A stretch of DNA of 64,000 nt from an uncultured Oscillospiraceae bacterium. Its GTDB lineage: Bacteria > Bacillota > Clostridia > Oscillospirales > Oscillospiraceae. The stretch covers positions 1 through 64,000 of the forward strand of contig CALXDJ010000007.1 in assembly GCA_944387035.1 (NCBI GenBank), written 5' to 3'. The notes beneath the pieces are model-generated. The model was given only the letters and a program-made list of their open reading frames with translations, had not been told where the DNA came from and did no database searches. Below, one piece after another: positions 41,361 to 50,639 of the stretch (its first letter is position 1; every line of letters starts with the position of its first letter). The position numbers and the translations under genes were made by a program.

Positions 41361-42779
41361 ATGTCCAAAGACCGTTACGAATCCCCTCTGGCGTCCCGGT
41401 ACGCCTCCGAATTCATGCTGCACCTCTTCTCTCAGGACGCCCGCATCCAGACCTGGCGGCGGCTGTGGGTCGCCCTGGCCCGGGCCGAACACAACCTGGG
41501 TCTGCCGGTGACGGCGGAGCAGGTGGCCGAACTGGAGGCCCACATCACCGATATTGACTACGAAACCGCCGCCCAGCGGGAAAAGGAAGTCCGCCATGAC
41601 GTCATGGCCCACGTCTATACTTACGGCAAGGCCGCTCCCTCCGCCGCGGGCATCATTCACCTGGGCGCCACCAGCTGCTATGTCACCGACAATGCCGACG
41701 TGATCCTCTACCGGGAGGGCCTCCGGTATCTGCGGGGCGAGCTGCTGGCCGTGATGGCCAACCTCTCCCGGTTTGCCGCCCAGTACAAGGCCACCCCCAC
41801 TCTGGGCTACACCCACTATCAGCCCGCTCAGCTGGTGACCGTGGGCAAGCGGGCCACCCTCTGGCTGCAGGACTTCCTGTCCGACCTGGAGGAGCTGGAC
41901 TTCGTGCTGGGCAGCATGCGCTTTTTGGGCTGCCGGGGCACCACCGGCACCGAGGCCAGCTTCCTGGACCTCTTTGACGGCGACGGCGCCAAGATCGACG
42001 AGATGAACCGCCAGATCAGCGCCGAGTTCGGCTTTGAGCGCTGCTTCGACGTCTGCGGCCAGACCTATCCCCGGAAGCTGGACAGCCGCATCCTCAACGT
42101 CCTCTCCTCCATCGCCCAGAGCGCCTACCGTATGGCCAACGATATCCGTCTGCTCCAGCATGACCGGCAGGTGGAAGAGCCCTTCGAGAAAAATCAGATC
42201 GGCTCCTCCGCCATGGCCTACAAGCGCAACCCCATGCGCTCCGAGCGGATCTGCTCTCTGTCCCGGTACCTGATGGCCGACGCCATGAACGCCCCCATGA
42301 CCGCCTCCGTCCAGTGGATGGAGCGGACGCTGGACGACTCCGCCAACCGCCGCATTTCCATGCCCGAGGGCTTTTTGTGCGCCGACGCCATCTTGCGCCT
42401 GTGCCAGAACGTCACCGACGGTCTCCACGTCAACGAGAAGGTGGTGGACGCCACCGTGCGGGAGTATCTGCCCTTCATCGCCACGGAGAACCTGATGATG
42501 GAGGCCGTCAAGCGGGGCGGCAACCGGCAGGAGCTCCACGAGATCATCCGTACCTGCTCCATGGCCGCCACCGCCCGGATGAAGGAGGGCGAAAAGTGCG
42601 ACCTTCTCAGCCGTCTGGCCGCTGAACCCGCTTTCGGCATGACGGAGGAGGAAATGGAAGCCGTACTGACTCCCAGCGCCTACATCGGCCGCTGCCCGGC
42701 CCAGGTGGATGCCTTCCTGGCCCGGGTGGAACCCCTGCTGGCCCAGGCTTCTAACCAGACTCCCGAGATCAATCTCTAA
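41361..42779 (+). CDS. purB: adenylosuccinate lyase, 472 aa
   Basis: Fumarase/aspartase superfamily enzyme that releases fumarate from adenylosuccinate and SAICAR. Visible signatures: HDVMAHVYTYGKAAPSAAGI, IHLGATSCYVTDNAD, TLGYTHYQPAQLVTVGKRA and the mobile catalytic loop FEKNQIGSSAMAYKRNPMRS. Downstream of purA with a hairpin between them. The start has AAAGGTGG upstream. Confidence 0.96.
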   Translation: MSKDRYESPLASRYASEFMLHLFSQDARIQTWRRLWVALARAEHNLGLPVTAEQVAELEAHITDIDYETAAQREKEVRHDVMAHVYTYGKAAPSAAGIIHLGATSCYVTDNADVILYREGLRYLRGELLAVMANLSRFAAQYKATPTLGYTHYQPAQLVTVGKRATLWLQDFLSDLEELDFVLGSMRFLGCRGTTGTEASFLDLFDGDGAKIDEMNRQISAEFGFERCFDVCGQTYPRKLDSRILNVLSSIAQSAYRMANDIRLLQHDRQVEEPFEKNQIGSSAMAYKRNPMRSERICSLSRYLMADAMNAPMTASVQWMERTLDDSANRRISMPEGFLCADAILRLCQNVTDGLHVNEKVVDATVREYLPFIATENLMMEAVKRGGNRQELHEIIRTCSMAATARMKEGEKCDLLSRLAAEPAFGMTEEEMEAVLTPSAYIGRCPAQVDAFLARVEPLLAQASNQTPEINL

Positions 42780-42869
42780 CCCCCTCAGGCGGCGGTCCTC
42801 TTCGGGCCGCCGCCTTTTTCTGGAAAAACTTCTGCCGCCTTTGCCCCCTCACTTTTGTGAAATTCGCCG

Positions 42870-42898
42870 TTGACAGCCGTGGCGGATCGTGGTACACT
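42870..42898 (+). promoter_or_regulatory. promoter of the asnB T-box transcript
   Basis: TTGACA (42870-42875), 17-nt spacer, TACACT (42893-42898). Confidence 0.8.
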
Positions 42899-42929
42899 CC
42901 ATCCATCCAAAACAAAATATCCAAAGGCT

Positions 42930-43195
42930 TTGATGGAGAAAAGTACCGCGGACGTTCCGCTCCAGTGAGTGGGGGAGAGTGCGAACCCCACGCAAAGAAT
43001 CCACGGGAACGAACACTCCGGAGCCGCAATCTCAACGCAGGGATGCTCCCCTGCTGGTAAGTGCGCCGGGTTGTGACCGTTATTTCACACGGGCTTGTTG
43101 GAGCCTTTGAAGGTGGCCGTTTTTGATAGCGGCAAATTAGGTGGCACCGCGGATTGCAGCGATTCGTCCTAAAATTTTTAGGATGTCGCTGCGCT
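42930..43195 (+). promoter_or_regulatory. T-box riboswitch (Asn) controlling asnB
   Basis: Stem I begins with AGTA (about 42942). The T-box sequence AGGTGGCACCGCGG is at 43139-43152, and a terminator follows: GCAGCGA...TCCTAAAA pairing with TTTTAGGA...TCGCTGC, then TTTTTT. The likely specifier codon is AAC (43012-43014, within GAACACT), matching Asn and the downstream asparagine synthetase. Uncharged tRNA-Asn would stabilise the antiterminator. The specifier assignment is by position and base context, not by folding. Confidence 0.92.
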
Positions 43196-43220
43196 TTTTT
43201 ATATCCGGAGGTGCTTTTTT

Positions 43221-44801
43221 ATGTGTTCGATCATGGGCTTTTCCAAGAAAACCCGCTCCCGGGAAGAAATCCTTCCCTACTTCGCCCGTACCCGCTCCCG
43301 GGGACCCGACATGAGCCGTATTGTGGAGACGCCGTCTGGCTATCTGTGCTTCCACCGTTTGGCCATCATGGACCTTTCCGAGGACGGCATGCAGCCGTTT
43401 TCCCTGGACGGGGACTATGTGGTGTGCAACGGTGAGCTCTACGGCTTCCGGTCCATTCGCCGGGAGCTGGCGGGCAAGTATACCTTCCACAGCAACAGTG
43501 ACTGCGAGATCCTTCTGCCCATGTTCCATGAGTACGGCCTTTCCATGTTTTCCCGGCTGGACGCGGAGTTTGCTCTCATCATCTACGATTCCATGACCGA
43601 CTCCCTCATCGCCGCTCGGGACCCCATCGGCATCCGTCCTCTCTTCTACGGCTACGACACCGACGGCGGAATCGTCTTTGCCAGCGAGGCCAAGAACCTG
43701 GTGGGCCTGTGCAAGGAGATCTGCCCCTTCCCGCCGGGCCATTACTACGCCTACGGCAAGTTCGTCCGCTATGCCGACCTGACCACCGTCCGGGAGTATC
43801 TGCCCGACGATGAAGAGACCATCTGCCGCAACATCCGCAACAAGCTCATCGCCGCTGTGGATAAGCGCCTGGACGCCGACGCCCCCCTGGGCTTCCTGCT
43901 CTCCGGCGGACTGGACTCCTCCCTGGTGTGCGCCATCAGCGCCATCGTGCTGGGCAAAAAGATCCGCACCTTTGCCATCGGCATGGATACCGACGCCATT
44001 GACCTCAAGTACGCCCGGCAGGCCGCCGAATTCATCGGCGCCGACCACACCGAGTTCTACATGACCCGGGATGAAGTCCTCGAATCTCTCGAGGAGGTCA
44101 TCGCTTTGCTGGGCACCTGGGACATCACCACCATCCGGGCCAGCATGGGCATGTACCTGTGCTGCAAGGCCATCCACACCCACACCGACGTGCGGGTGCT
44201 GCTCACCGGTGAGATCAGCGACGAGCTCTTCGGCTACAAGTACACGGACTTTGCCCCCAGCGACCGGGCCTTCCAGGCTGAGGCCAAAAAGCGGGTGGAT
44301 GAGCTGTATATGTACGATGTGCTCCGGGCCGACCGGTGTATCTCCGTCAACTCCCTGGAGGCCCGGGTCCCCTTCGGCGATCTGGACTTCGTCCGCTATG
44401 TCATGCAGGTGGACCCGGCCCGCAAGCGCAACACCCACGGCATGGGCAAATACCTGCTGCGCAAGGCCTTTGACCAGGACAACATCCTGCCCCACGCCAT
44501 TCTCTGGCGGGAGAAGGCCGCCTTCTCCGACGCCGTGGGCCACTCCATGGTGGACGATCTCAAGGCCTACGCCGAGACCCGCTACACCGACGCCGAGTTT
44601 GCCCGGCTGCGCCGCAAGTACGACTACTGCCCGCCCTTCACCAAGGAGAGCCTGCTCTACCGGGAGATCTTTGAAAAATATTACCCCGGCCAGGCTGCCA
44701 TGATCGCCGACTTCTGGATGCCCAACCGGGACTGGGAAGGCTGCCGGGTCTCCGATCCTTCCGCCCGGGTGCTGGCAAACTACGGTGCCAGCGGCGTGTA
44801 A
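43221..44801 (+). CDS. asnB: asparagine synthetase (glutamine-hydrolysing), 526 aa
   Basis: Makes Asn from Asp using glutamine and ATP. The N-terminal glutaminase has the nucleophile Cys2 (MCSIMGF) and RGPDMSRI, LSEDGMQPF and NGELYGFRSIR. The synthetase domain has the PP-loop LLSGGLDSSLVCAI and GEISDELFGYKY. Controlled by the upstream T-box. Followed by glutamine synthetase, which supplies its nitrogen donor. Confidence 0.96.
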   Translation: MCSIMGFSKKTRSREEILPYFARTRSRGPDMSRIVETPSGYLCFHRLAIMDLSEDGMQPFSLDGDYVVCNGELYGFRSIRRELAGKYTFHSNSDCEILLPMFHEYGLSMFSRLDAEFALIIYDSMTDSLIAARDPIGIRPLFYGYDTDGGIVFASEAKNLVGLCKEICPFPPGHYYAYGKFVRYADLTTVREYLPDDEETICRNIRNKLIAAVDKRLDADAPLGFLLSGGLDSSLVCAISAIVLGKKIRTFAIGMDTDAIDLKYARQAAEFIGADHTEFYMTRDEVLESLEEVIALLGTWDITTIRASMGMYLCCKAIHTHTDVRVLLTGEISDELFGYKYTDFAPSDRAFQAEAKKRVDELYMYDVLRADRCISVNSLEARVPFGDLDFVRYVMQVDPARKRNTHGMGKYLLRKAFDQDNILPHAILWREKAAFSDAVGHSMVDDLKAYAETRYTDAEFARLRRKYDYCPPFTKESLLYREIFEKYYPGQAAMIADFWMPNRDWEGCRVSDPSARVLANYGASGV

Positions 44802-44889
44802 GGATGCAAAACTCTGGAAGTATTACCTATTGCGTTTCTCCGAATTTGTGATACCATGGCTATTGAGTACGATAGGAGGATGAATCACC

Positions 44890-46977
44890 ATGCCTACACC
44901 CGCAAAACTCCCCGAGCTGTTCGGCAGCCTGGTTTTTAATGAAGAGACCATGAAGGAGCGGCTCTCGTCCGCATCCTACGGTGCCTGGAAAAAGTGCATC
45001 ACCGACGGCACGTCTCTGGACATCTCCACCGCCAACGAAATTGCCGAGGCCATGAAGCAATGGGCCGTGGAAAAGGGCGCCACCCACTATACCCACTGGT
45101 TCCAGCCCATGACCGGCGTCACCGCCGAAAAGCACGACAGTTTCATCACGCCTATGGGCGGCGGCAAGATCATGATGGAGTTTTCCGGCAAGGAGCTGGT
45201 CCGCGGCGAGTCCGACGCCTCCTCCTTCCCCTCCGGCGGTCTGCGGGCCACGTTTGAGGCCCGGGGCTATACCGCCTGGGACCCCACCTCTTTCGCCTTT
45301 ATTAAGGAGGGGAGCCTGTGCATCCCCACCATTTTCTGTTCCTACTCCGGCGAGGCCCTGGACAAGAAAACCCCCCTGCTGCGCTCCATGGACGAGGTTT
45401 CCCGGCAGGCCATCCGTCTGCTGCGGCTGTTCGGCGACACGGAGACCAAGCGGGTCATCCCCCAGGTGGGCCCCGAGCAGGAATACTTCCTCATTGACAA
45501 AGACCTCTACAACCGCCGGGAGGATCTGCGCATGTGCGGCCGGACCCTCTTCGGCGCCAAGCCCCCCCGGGGCCAGGAGCTGGATGACCACTACTTCGGC
45601 GCCATCCGTCCCCGGGTGGCCGCCTACATGAAGGACCTGGACGAGACCCTCTGGGCCCTGGGCGTGCTGAGCAAGACCAAGCACAACGAGGTGGCCCCTG
45701 CCCAGCATGAGATGGCCCCCATCTTCTCCGATGCCAACACCGCCTGCGACCAGAACCAGCTGGCCATGGAGATGATGAAGAAGGTGGCCGACCGCCACAA
45801 TCTGGTGTGCCTGCTGCACGAAAAGCCCTTCGCCGGCGTCAACGGCTCCGGCAAGCACGACAACTGGTCCCTGGGCACCGACACCGGCCGCAACCTCTTC
45901 AAGCCCGGCTCCACTCCCCGGCAGAATGCCCGGTTCCTGCTCTTCCTGGCCGCCTTTATCAAGGGCGTGGACGACTATCAGGACTTTTTGCGCACCACGG
46001 TGGCCTTCCCCGGCAATGACCACCGTCTGGGCGCCCAGGAGGCGCCTCCGGCCGTCATCTCCATCTTCCTGGGCGATGAACTCACCGCCGTGGTGGAGTC
46101 CATCATTCAGGATACCGAGTTCAAGGCCGCTGGCAAGCGGAACCTGAAAATCGGCGTGGACGTGCTGCCCGCCATCCGGCAGGACAACACCGACCGCAAC
46201 CGCACCTCTCCCATGGCCTTTACCGGCAACAAGTTTGAGTTCCGCATGCTGGGCTCCTCCCAGTCCATCTCCGGCCCCAACATTGCCCTTAACACCATCA
46301 TGGCTGAAGAGCTCAAGCAGTTTGCCGACGAGCTGGAGGGCTCCACCAACTTCCAGGAGGACCTTCAGCGCCTGATCAAAAAGACCTTCACCGAGCATCA
46401 GCGGATCATTTTCAACGGCAACGGCTATGACGACGCCTGGCTGGCCGAGGCCCAGCGCCGCGGCCTGAGCAACCTCAAGTCTGCCGCCGACGCTCTGCCC
46501 GCCTACATCGCCCCCAAGAACGTGGAGCTGTTCGTCAAGCACGGCATCTACACCAAGGAGGAAATCCAGGCCCGGTTCGAGATCCATGTGGAAAACTACC
46601 GCAACATTCTGGTCATTGAGGCCACCACCATGGTGGATATGATCCGTCACCAGATCCTGCCGGCCGTCTCCCGCTACTCCGCGGATCTGTGCAGCCGCGC
46701 AAACGCCAAGGCGGCCGCCGGTGTTTCCCACCGCTATGAAAGCGATACCGCGCAGGTCATCTCCGCCCTGACGGACGCCCTTATGGACGCCTGCGGCGCT
46801 CTGGAAGAGGATCTGCGGGCCATGCCCGCCGACCCCCAGGAGGCCATGAACTTCTGCCACAACGTCCTCACCGGCCACATGGCCGAGGCCCGGGCGGCGG
46901 CGGACCAGCTGGAAGAGCACACCGCTTCCGAGTACTGGCCCTTCCCCGTATACGCCGACCTGATGTTCTCCGTCTAA
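44890..46977 (+). CDS. glnN: type III glutamine synthetase, 695 aa
   Basis: GSIII family, about 700 aa against 450 for GSI. Typical regions: THWFQPMTGVTAEKHDSFIT, EFSGKELVRGESDASSFPSG, QVGPEQEYFLID (metal-binding Glu), KHNEVAPAQHEMAP, HEKPFAGVNGSGKHDNWSLG and NTDRNRTSPMAFTGNKFEFR. ATG follows AGGAGGATGAATCACC. Separate from asnB by 88 nt but same orientation, fitting nitrogen assimilation. Closed by a strong terminator. Confidence 0.96.
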   Translation: MPTPAKLPELFGSLVFNEETMKERLSSASYGAWKKCITDGTSLDISTANEIAEAMKQWAVEKGATHYTHWFQPMTGVTAEKHDSFITPMGGGKIMMEFSGKELVRGESDASSFPSGGLRATFEARGYTAWDPTSFAFIKEGSLCIPTIFCSYSGEALDKKTPLLRSMDEVSRQAIRLLRLFGDTETKRVIPQVGPEQEYFLIDKDLYNRREDLRMCGRTLFGAKPPRGQELDDHYFGAIRPRVAAYMKDLDETLWALGVLSKTKHNEVAPAQHEMAPIFSDANTACDQNQLAMEMMKKVADRHNLVCLLHEKPFAGVNGSGKHDNWSLGTDTGRNLFKPGSTPRQNARFLLFLAAFIKGVDDYQDFLRTTVAFPGNDHRLGAQEAPPAVISIFLGDELTAVVESIIQDTEFKAAGKRNLKIGVDVLPAIRQDNTDRNRTSPMAFTGNKFEFRMLGSSQSISGPNIALNTIMAEELKQFADELEGSTNFQEDLQRLIKKTFTEHQRIIFNGNGYDDAWLAEAQRRGLSNLKSAADALPAYIAPKNVELFVKHGIYTKEEIQARFEIHVENYRNILVIEATTMVDMIRHQILPAVSRYSADLCSRANAKAAAGVSHRYESDTAQVISALTDALMDACGALEEDLRAMPADPQEAMNFCHNVLTGHMAEARAAADQLEEHTASEYWPFPVYADLMFSV

Positions 46978-46984
46978 AAAACAA

Positions 46985-47032
46985 ACCGTCCCGGTTCCGC
47001 GCCGCAGCGCCGGAACCGGGACGGTCTTTTTT
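46985..47032. terminator. terminator of glnN and lrgB
   Basis: ACCGTCCCGGTTCCG pairs with CGGAACCGGGACGGT around a 9-nt G/C loop, followed by TTTTTT on the plus strand. Confidence 0.9.
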
Positions 47033-47043
47033 GTCTTGTTGCT

Positions 47044-47733
47044 TTATAAAAACAGTTCAAAGCCCAGGGCTGCCACCGTGGTCAAAATACCGCAAAGGCC
47101 GATGGCCAGACCGCTCATAGCGCCTTCCGTCTCGCCCATCTCCATGGCCTTGGCCGTTCCCACAGCATGGCTGCAGGCACCGATGCCCAGCCCCACTGCC
47201 AGGGGATCCTTGATCCGGAACAGCCGCACCAGCATGGGCGCGATGAGATTTCCCAAAATTCCGGTGGCGGTCACCGCCGCCACGGTAATGGCCACCAGGC
47301 CGCCGTGATCCTGGGAAATCGCCGTGGCAATGGGCGTGGTGACGGACTTGGGCAGCAGGGATGCCGTCATCTCCCGGTCCAGGCCAAACAGCCGGCACAT
47401 CACGAAGATACTGATCAGGGACGTTGCCACACCCACGGTGCAGCCCACCAGGACCGGCAGCCAGTTCTTTTTCAGCAATTCCAGTTTGGCGTACACGGAG
47501 ACCGCCATACAGGCCGTGGCCGGTCCCAAGAAGAGGTTGATCAGGTTCCCCCCGACATAATAGGATTCATAGGGGATATCAAAGACCACCAGCACCGCTA
47601 CCAGCAGCACCACGGCAATGAGCATATAATTGCAGATGGCCAGCTTGGTTTTCTGCTGAATCTTGACGCCGATCCAATAGGCCACAATGGTGATGGTAAC
47701 ACCAAAAAAGGGGGATTCCAGCAAGGCACTCAT
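47044..47733 (-). CDS. lrgB: LrgB/CidB-family membrane protein, 229 aa
   Basis: Partner of LrgA in the holin-like or metabolite-export system. About seven membrane helices; signatures include LLPKSVTTPIATAISQDHGG and AVGLGIGACSHAVGTAKAME. Its ATG overlaps the end of lrgA by 4 nt, so translation is coupled. Some LrgAB homologues carry pyruvate or glycolate; which applies here is unknown. Confidence 0.9.
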   Translation of the reverse strand: MSALLESPFFGVTITIVAYWIGVKIQQKTKLAICNYMLIAVVLLVAVLVVFDIPYESYYVGGNLINLFLGPATACMAVSVYAKLELLKKNWLPVLVGCTVGVATSLISIFVMCRLFGLDREMTASLLPKSVTTPIATAISQDHGGLVAITVAAVTATGILGNLIAPMLVRLFRIKDPLAVGLGIGACSHAVGTAKAMEMGETEGAMSGLAIGLCGILTTVAALGFELFL

Positions 47734-48098
47734 TTTTCACGTTCTCCTTTTTTCTCCATAAGCCGGCAGGTCAGATGTACCGCCCAGGCTGTCGCTCCGT
47801 AGGTCAACACCGTGGACACCACGCAGATGGTCACAAACGCCGCCGCATTCTCCCAAATCACATTGGCATAGTTGATGATTCCCACGCCCGCCGGCACGAA
47901 GAAAAAGCCCAAATTCCCCAGCAGGAAGTCCGACTTCTCCCGAATATGGTCCACCTTCACCACGCCCAGCAGCAGCAATCCCAGCAGTACCAGCAGACTG
48001 ATCACACTGGCCGGAAACGGAAAGGGCAGCACTGCCTCAATGCATTGGCTCCCCCAGTACACACCGAACACAACGCCGATCTGCAGCAGAATCTTCAT
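47730..48098 (-). CDS. lrgA: LrgA/CidA-family membrane protein, 122 aa
   Basis: Small membrane protein with four helices (for example GVVFGVYWGSQCIEAVLPFP, then PASVISLLVLLGLLLLGVVK), matching the CidA/LrgA family. First gene of a two-gene operon with lrgB; GGAGGT lies directly before the ATG. Confidence 0.9.
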   Translation of the reverse strand: MKILLQIGVVFGVYWGSQCIEAVLPFPFPASVISLLVLLGLLLLGVVKVDHIREKSDFLLGNLGFFFVPAGVGIINYANVIWENAAAFVTICVVSTVLTYGATAWAVHLTCRLMEKKGEREK

Positions 48099-48201
48099 AC
48101 CTCCGCCACCTTTTTCACAAAGTCATCGGGTCCCATTGTAAGGACATCCCTCCGGGAAGTCAAACAAAACCCTCCATTCTGCTGTACTTTCAGCAAAGCG
48201 C

Positions 48202-48236
48202 AACAAGGCGGCGCCGCTTCCCGGCGCCGCCTTGTT
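48202..48236. terminator. hairpin after CoA-transferase gene
   Basis: AACAAGGCGGCGCCG pairs with CGGCGCCGCCTTGTT around CTTCC. It lies 8 nt past the stop codon at 48244; the T run on the minus strand is short. Confidence 0.7.
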
Positions 48237-48243
48237 CATCTTT

Positions 48244-49590
48244 TCACAATGGCAGATCCCGCTCCAGCTCCTTGCGGAAATCCGGATGGGCAATGGCGAT
48301 GAGGGCCTTGCCCCGCTCCCGGCAGCTTTTAAAGCGCAGGTCCGCCACACCGTACTCCGTCACCACATACTGCACGAAGGTCCGAGGCGTCGTCACCACG
48401 CCGCCGGGTGTCAGGAAGGGCTTGATCTTGGAGTGGCGCACCCCGGCTTTGTCCACATAGCTCGAGCGCAGGGCGATGATGCTCTTGCCCTCATAGGACC
48501 ACTGGGCGCCGATGACCCACTCCAGCTGGCCGCCGGTACCGGAATACTGCCGGGGACCCACGCTCTCAGCGTTGACCTGGCCGGTGAGGTCCACCTCCAT
48601 GGCGTTGTTCACCGACACCACATGGTCATTCTGGGCAATGTGCAGGGGGTTATTGACCCAGTCAATCTCTTTGAAGGTAAAGTCCGGATTGTGATGGGCA
48701 AAATCCCAGAGCTTCCGGTCTCCCACCAGGAACGCGCCCACGGACCGCCCCGGCAGCAGCTTTTTGCGGCTGTTGTTCACAATGCCCTTTTGCATCAGCT
48801 CCATAACGCAGCTGGTCAGCACCTCCGTATGGACGCCCAAATCCTTCTTTCCCGCATAGGCCAGACATTCGCCCACCGCATTGGCCAGGCCGCCCAGGCC
48901 GAACTGCATGCACGCACCGTCCGGCACCAGCTCGGCAATATGGCCCGCCACCAGACGGTCCGCCTCCGTGGCCGGAACGGGTACATTTTCCGCCGGCATC
49001 CGGTCCGTCTCCACAATGGCATCGGCCTCGCTGACGTGGAAGAGCAGATGCCGCTCCCCCTCACTGACCATGGCCGGCATGTGGGAGTTCACTTCCACAA
49101 TCACCGTCTCGCACTGCTCCAGCACCGTCCGGTGCAGGTGGGAACCCCACAGCGTCCGGCTCATCCAGCCGTTTTCATCCGGCGGCGCGCACACAATCAC
49201 CGCCACCCGGGGATGCCGGGAGGCCATCCAGGCCCCGGTCTGACTCAGGTGGGTCGGCACAAAGTGCACATTCCCCTGGGGGACCAGGGTCCGGTCTCCG
49301 GCAAAGAAATTCACATTGTATTCCACCAGGTCCCGGTTCTCCGGGCGCAGCAGCGCCGTGTCCGTGGGAGCAAAGAGGGAGTTGAGCTCAATGTGTCCGC
49401 CAATGCTGCGCAAACGCTGCGCCAGGGCTTCATCCACGGCATAGGGCCAGTTGGCCCCGCCGGTGGAAACCACCGTATCTCCGTCCCGCACCAGCTCCGC
49501 TGCCTTGGCCGCTGTCATCCGGCGCGCCTCGTAATCCCGTCTCCAGTCCCCGCAGCTGCCGCGGCCCCGGGTCGGCGTCAATTCCGTCAT
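48244..49590 (-). CDS. acetyl-CoA hydrolase/CoA-transferase family protein, 448 aa
   Basis: Family-I CoA-transferase of the butyryl-CoA:acetate / 4-hydroxybutyrate CoA-transferase type. The N-terminal domain has KAAELVRDGDTVVSTGGANW. The likely catalytic Glu lies in KDLGVHTEVLTSC. The C-terminal domain has PRQYSGTGGQLEWVIGAQWS and GVVTTPRTFVQYVVTEYGVA. ATG at 49590 has AAGGAGAAC upstream. In this type of gut anaerobe it could end butyrate or a similar acid fermentation. Exact substrate cannot be read from sequence. Confidence 0.85.
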   Translation of the reverse strand: MTELTPTRGRGSCGDWRRDYEARRMTAAKAAELVRDGDTVVSTGGANWPYAVDEALAQRLRSIGGHIELNSLFAPTDTALLRPENRDLVEYNVNFFAGDRTLVPQGNVHFVPTHLSQTGAWMASRHPRVAVIVCAPPDENGWMSRTLWGSHLHRTVLEQCETVIVEVNSHMPAMVSEGERHLLFHVSEADAIVETDRMPAENVPVPATEADRLVAGHIAELVPDGACMQFGLGGLANAVGECLAYAGKKDLGVHTEVLTSCVMELMQKGIVNNSRKKLLPGRSVGAFLVGDRKLWDFAHHNPDFTFKEIDWVNNPLHIAQNDHVVSVNNAMEVDLTGQVNAESVGPRQYSGTGGQLEWVIGAQWSYEGKSIIALRSSYVDKAGVRHSKIKPFLTPGGVVTTPRTFVQYVVTEYGVADLRFKSCRERGKALIAIAHPDFRKELERDLPL

Positions 49591-49767
49591 GGTCGTTCTC
49601 CTTTTCCCTTTTTTTACATTCCGCGCTATTGTATCCCATTTTTTTGCCCATTGCAACGGCATTTGGTTCAAAAAATTCATCTATTTTTGAAAAAAACACT
49701 CTTGCACCCGGCGTTTTTGCGTGCTATACTGGGGCCGTTAGTTGAATCAAACTTCGGAGGTGTCATT

Positions 49768-50316
49768 TTGCAAAAACGCAGTCACAAACTCCTGGCATCC
49801 ATGCTTCTGGAAAGTGAGCATGGCTTCCGGGCCAAGCGCTACGAGCTGGCCTTCCTGTTCGGTTCCTTCCAGCCGGATTGCAATCCTCTGACCTATTTGA
49901 AAGGTTCCCGCCGGGCCCGCAAGCTCCGGGGCCACAATTTCACCAATTCCCGGCTCTATATCGAATCCCACATCAAGCTGCTTCAGGCCCGTACCCGCTG
50001 GAACATCTGGCAGTACTATACCCTGGGCAAACTCACCCACTATCTGGCCGACGCATTTACATACCCCCACAATGAGCACTATCCGGAAAGCCTCATTGCC
50101 CACCGGCAGTATGAGGCGGATCTGCGGCAGTATCTGGCCGACTATCTGGAAAACCGCACGCTGCGGCGGGCCAATGCCCGGCAGGATCTGGTGGACGCCA
50201 TTTCCGAGCTCCATGCCCAGTACATGTCCACCGTCACCGATATGCGCCGGGACGTGCAGTTTATCCTGCGGGCTACCCAGCTGCTGATGGCCGGCTGTCT
50301 GCCTGCCGCCGCCTGA
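49768..50316 (+). CDS. zinc-dependent phospholipase C-like protein, 182 aa
   Basis: Resembles the small bacterial zinc-PLC-like proteins of clostridia: FLFGSFQPDCNPLTYLKG, GHNFTNSRLYIESHI, then LGKLTHYLADAFTYPHNEHY with several His and Asp that would form the metal site. The TTG start at 49768 is preceded by CGGAGGTG. No signal peptide, so it probably acts in the cytoplasm. Substrate unknown. Promoter TTGCAC-17-TATACT lies just upstream. Confidence 0.75.
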   Translation: MQKRSHKLLASMLLESEHGFRAKRYELAFLFGSFQPDCNPLTYLKGSRRARKLRGHNFTNSRLYIESHIKLLQARTRWNIWQYYTLGKLTHYLADAFTYPHNEHYPESLIAHRQYEADLRQYLADYLENRTLRRANARQDLVDAISELHAQYMSTVTDMRRDVQFILRATQLLMAGCLPAAA

Positions 50317-50378
50317 TTTTTATAAAATCCGCACAAGAATATTCCACATTTTTTATTTTGTTTTGGAAGCATTTACAG

Positions 50379-50407
50379 TTTCCATTTTCCCGCTGAAATG
50401 GTATGCT
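50379..50407 (+). promoter_or_regulatory. promoter of the aro operon
   Basis: TTTCCA (50379-50384), 17-nt spacer, TATGCT (50402-50407), about 35 nt before the leader peptide start. Confidence 0.5.
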
Positions 50408-50441
50408 TTCAGTATCCAAAGGAACCGAAAGGAACACGCAT

Positions 50442-50540
50442 ATGATGATCCGTTCTGCTCACGCCGAATACCGCTACTTTAGCTTTACCTATTTTTACGG
50501 TAAGGCTTATTTCGGTTTGGCTGAAAGCAGGAGCGTGTGA
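50442..50540 (+). CDS. Tyr/Phe-rich leader peptide of the aro operon, 32 aa
   Basis: A short ORF with its own ribosome-binding site (GAAAGGAA). It begins MMIRSAHAEYRYFSFTYFYG and continues KAYFGLAESRSV. Nine of 15 consecutive residues from Tyr 10 of the peptide are Tyr or Phe (five Tyr, four Phe). It precedes a terminator and the first gene of the aromatic pathway, which is the classic design of an attenuation leader. Ribosome stalling at Tyr/Phe codons when charged tRNA is scarce would free the antiterminator. Confidence 0.88.
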   Translation: MMIRSAHAEYRYFSFTYFYGKAYFGLAESRSV

Positions 50541-50604
50541 CAGCGGTTTTGTAAAAAACTGGCAGTCTAACGAAACCCGTGGCCGAACCGGCCACGGGTT
50601 TTTT
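50463..50604 (+). promoter_or_regulatory. transcription attenuator of the aro operon
   Basis: Four segments are visible. Segment 1 (GCCGAATACCG, 50463-50473, within the leader ORF at the first Tyr codon) can pair with segment 2 (CGGTTTGGC, 50513-50521). Segment 2 can instead pair with segment 3 (GCCGAACCG, 50582-50590). Segment 3 belongs to the terminator stem AACCCGTGGCCG / CGGCCACGGGTT (50574-50600) with T run. This is the trp/phe-type 1:2, 2:3, 3:4 logic. Confidence 0.85.
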
Positions 50605-50639
50605 GCATGTTTTGGAATTTTTAGGAGGAGGAATTCACC

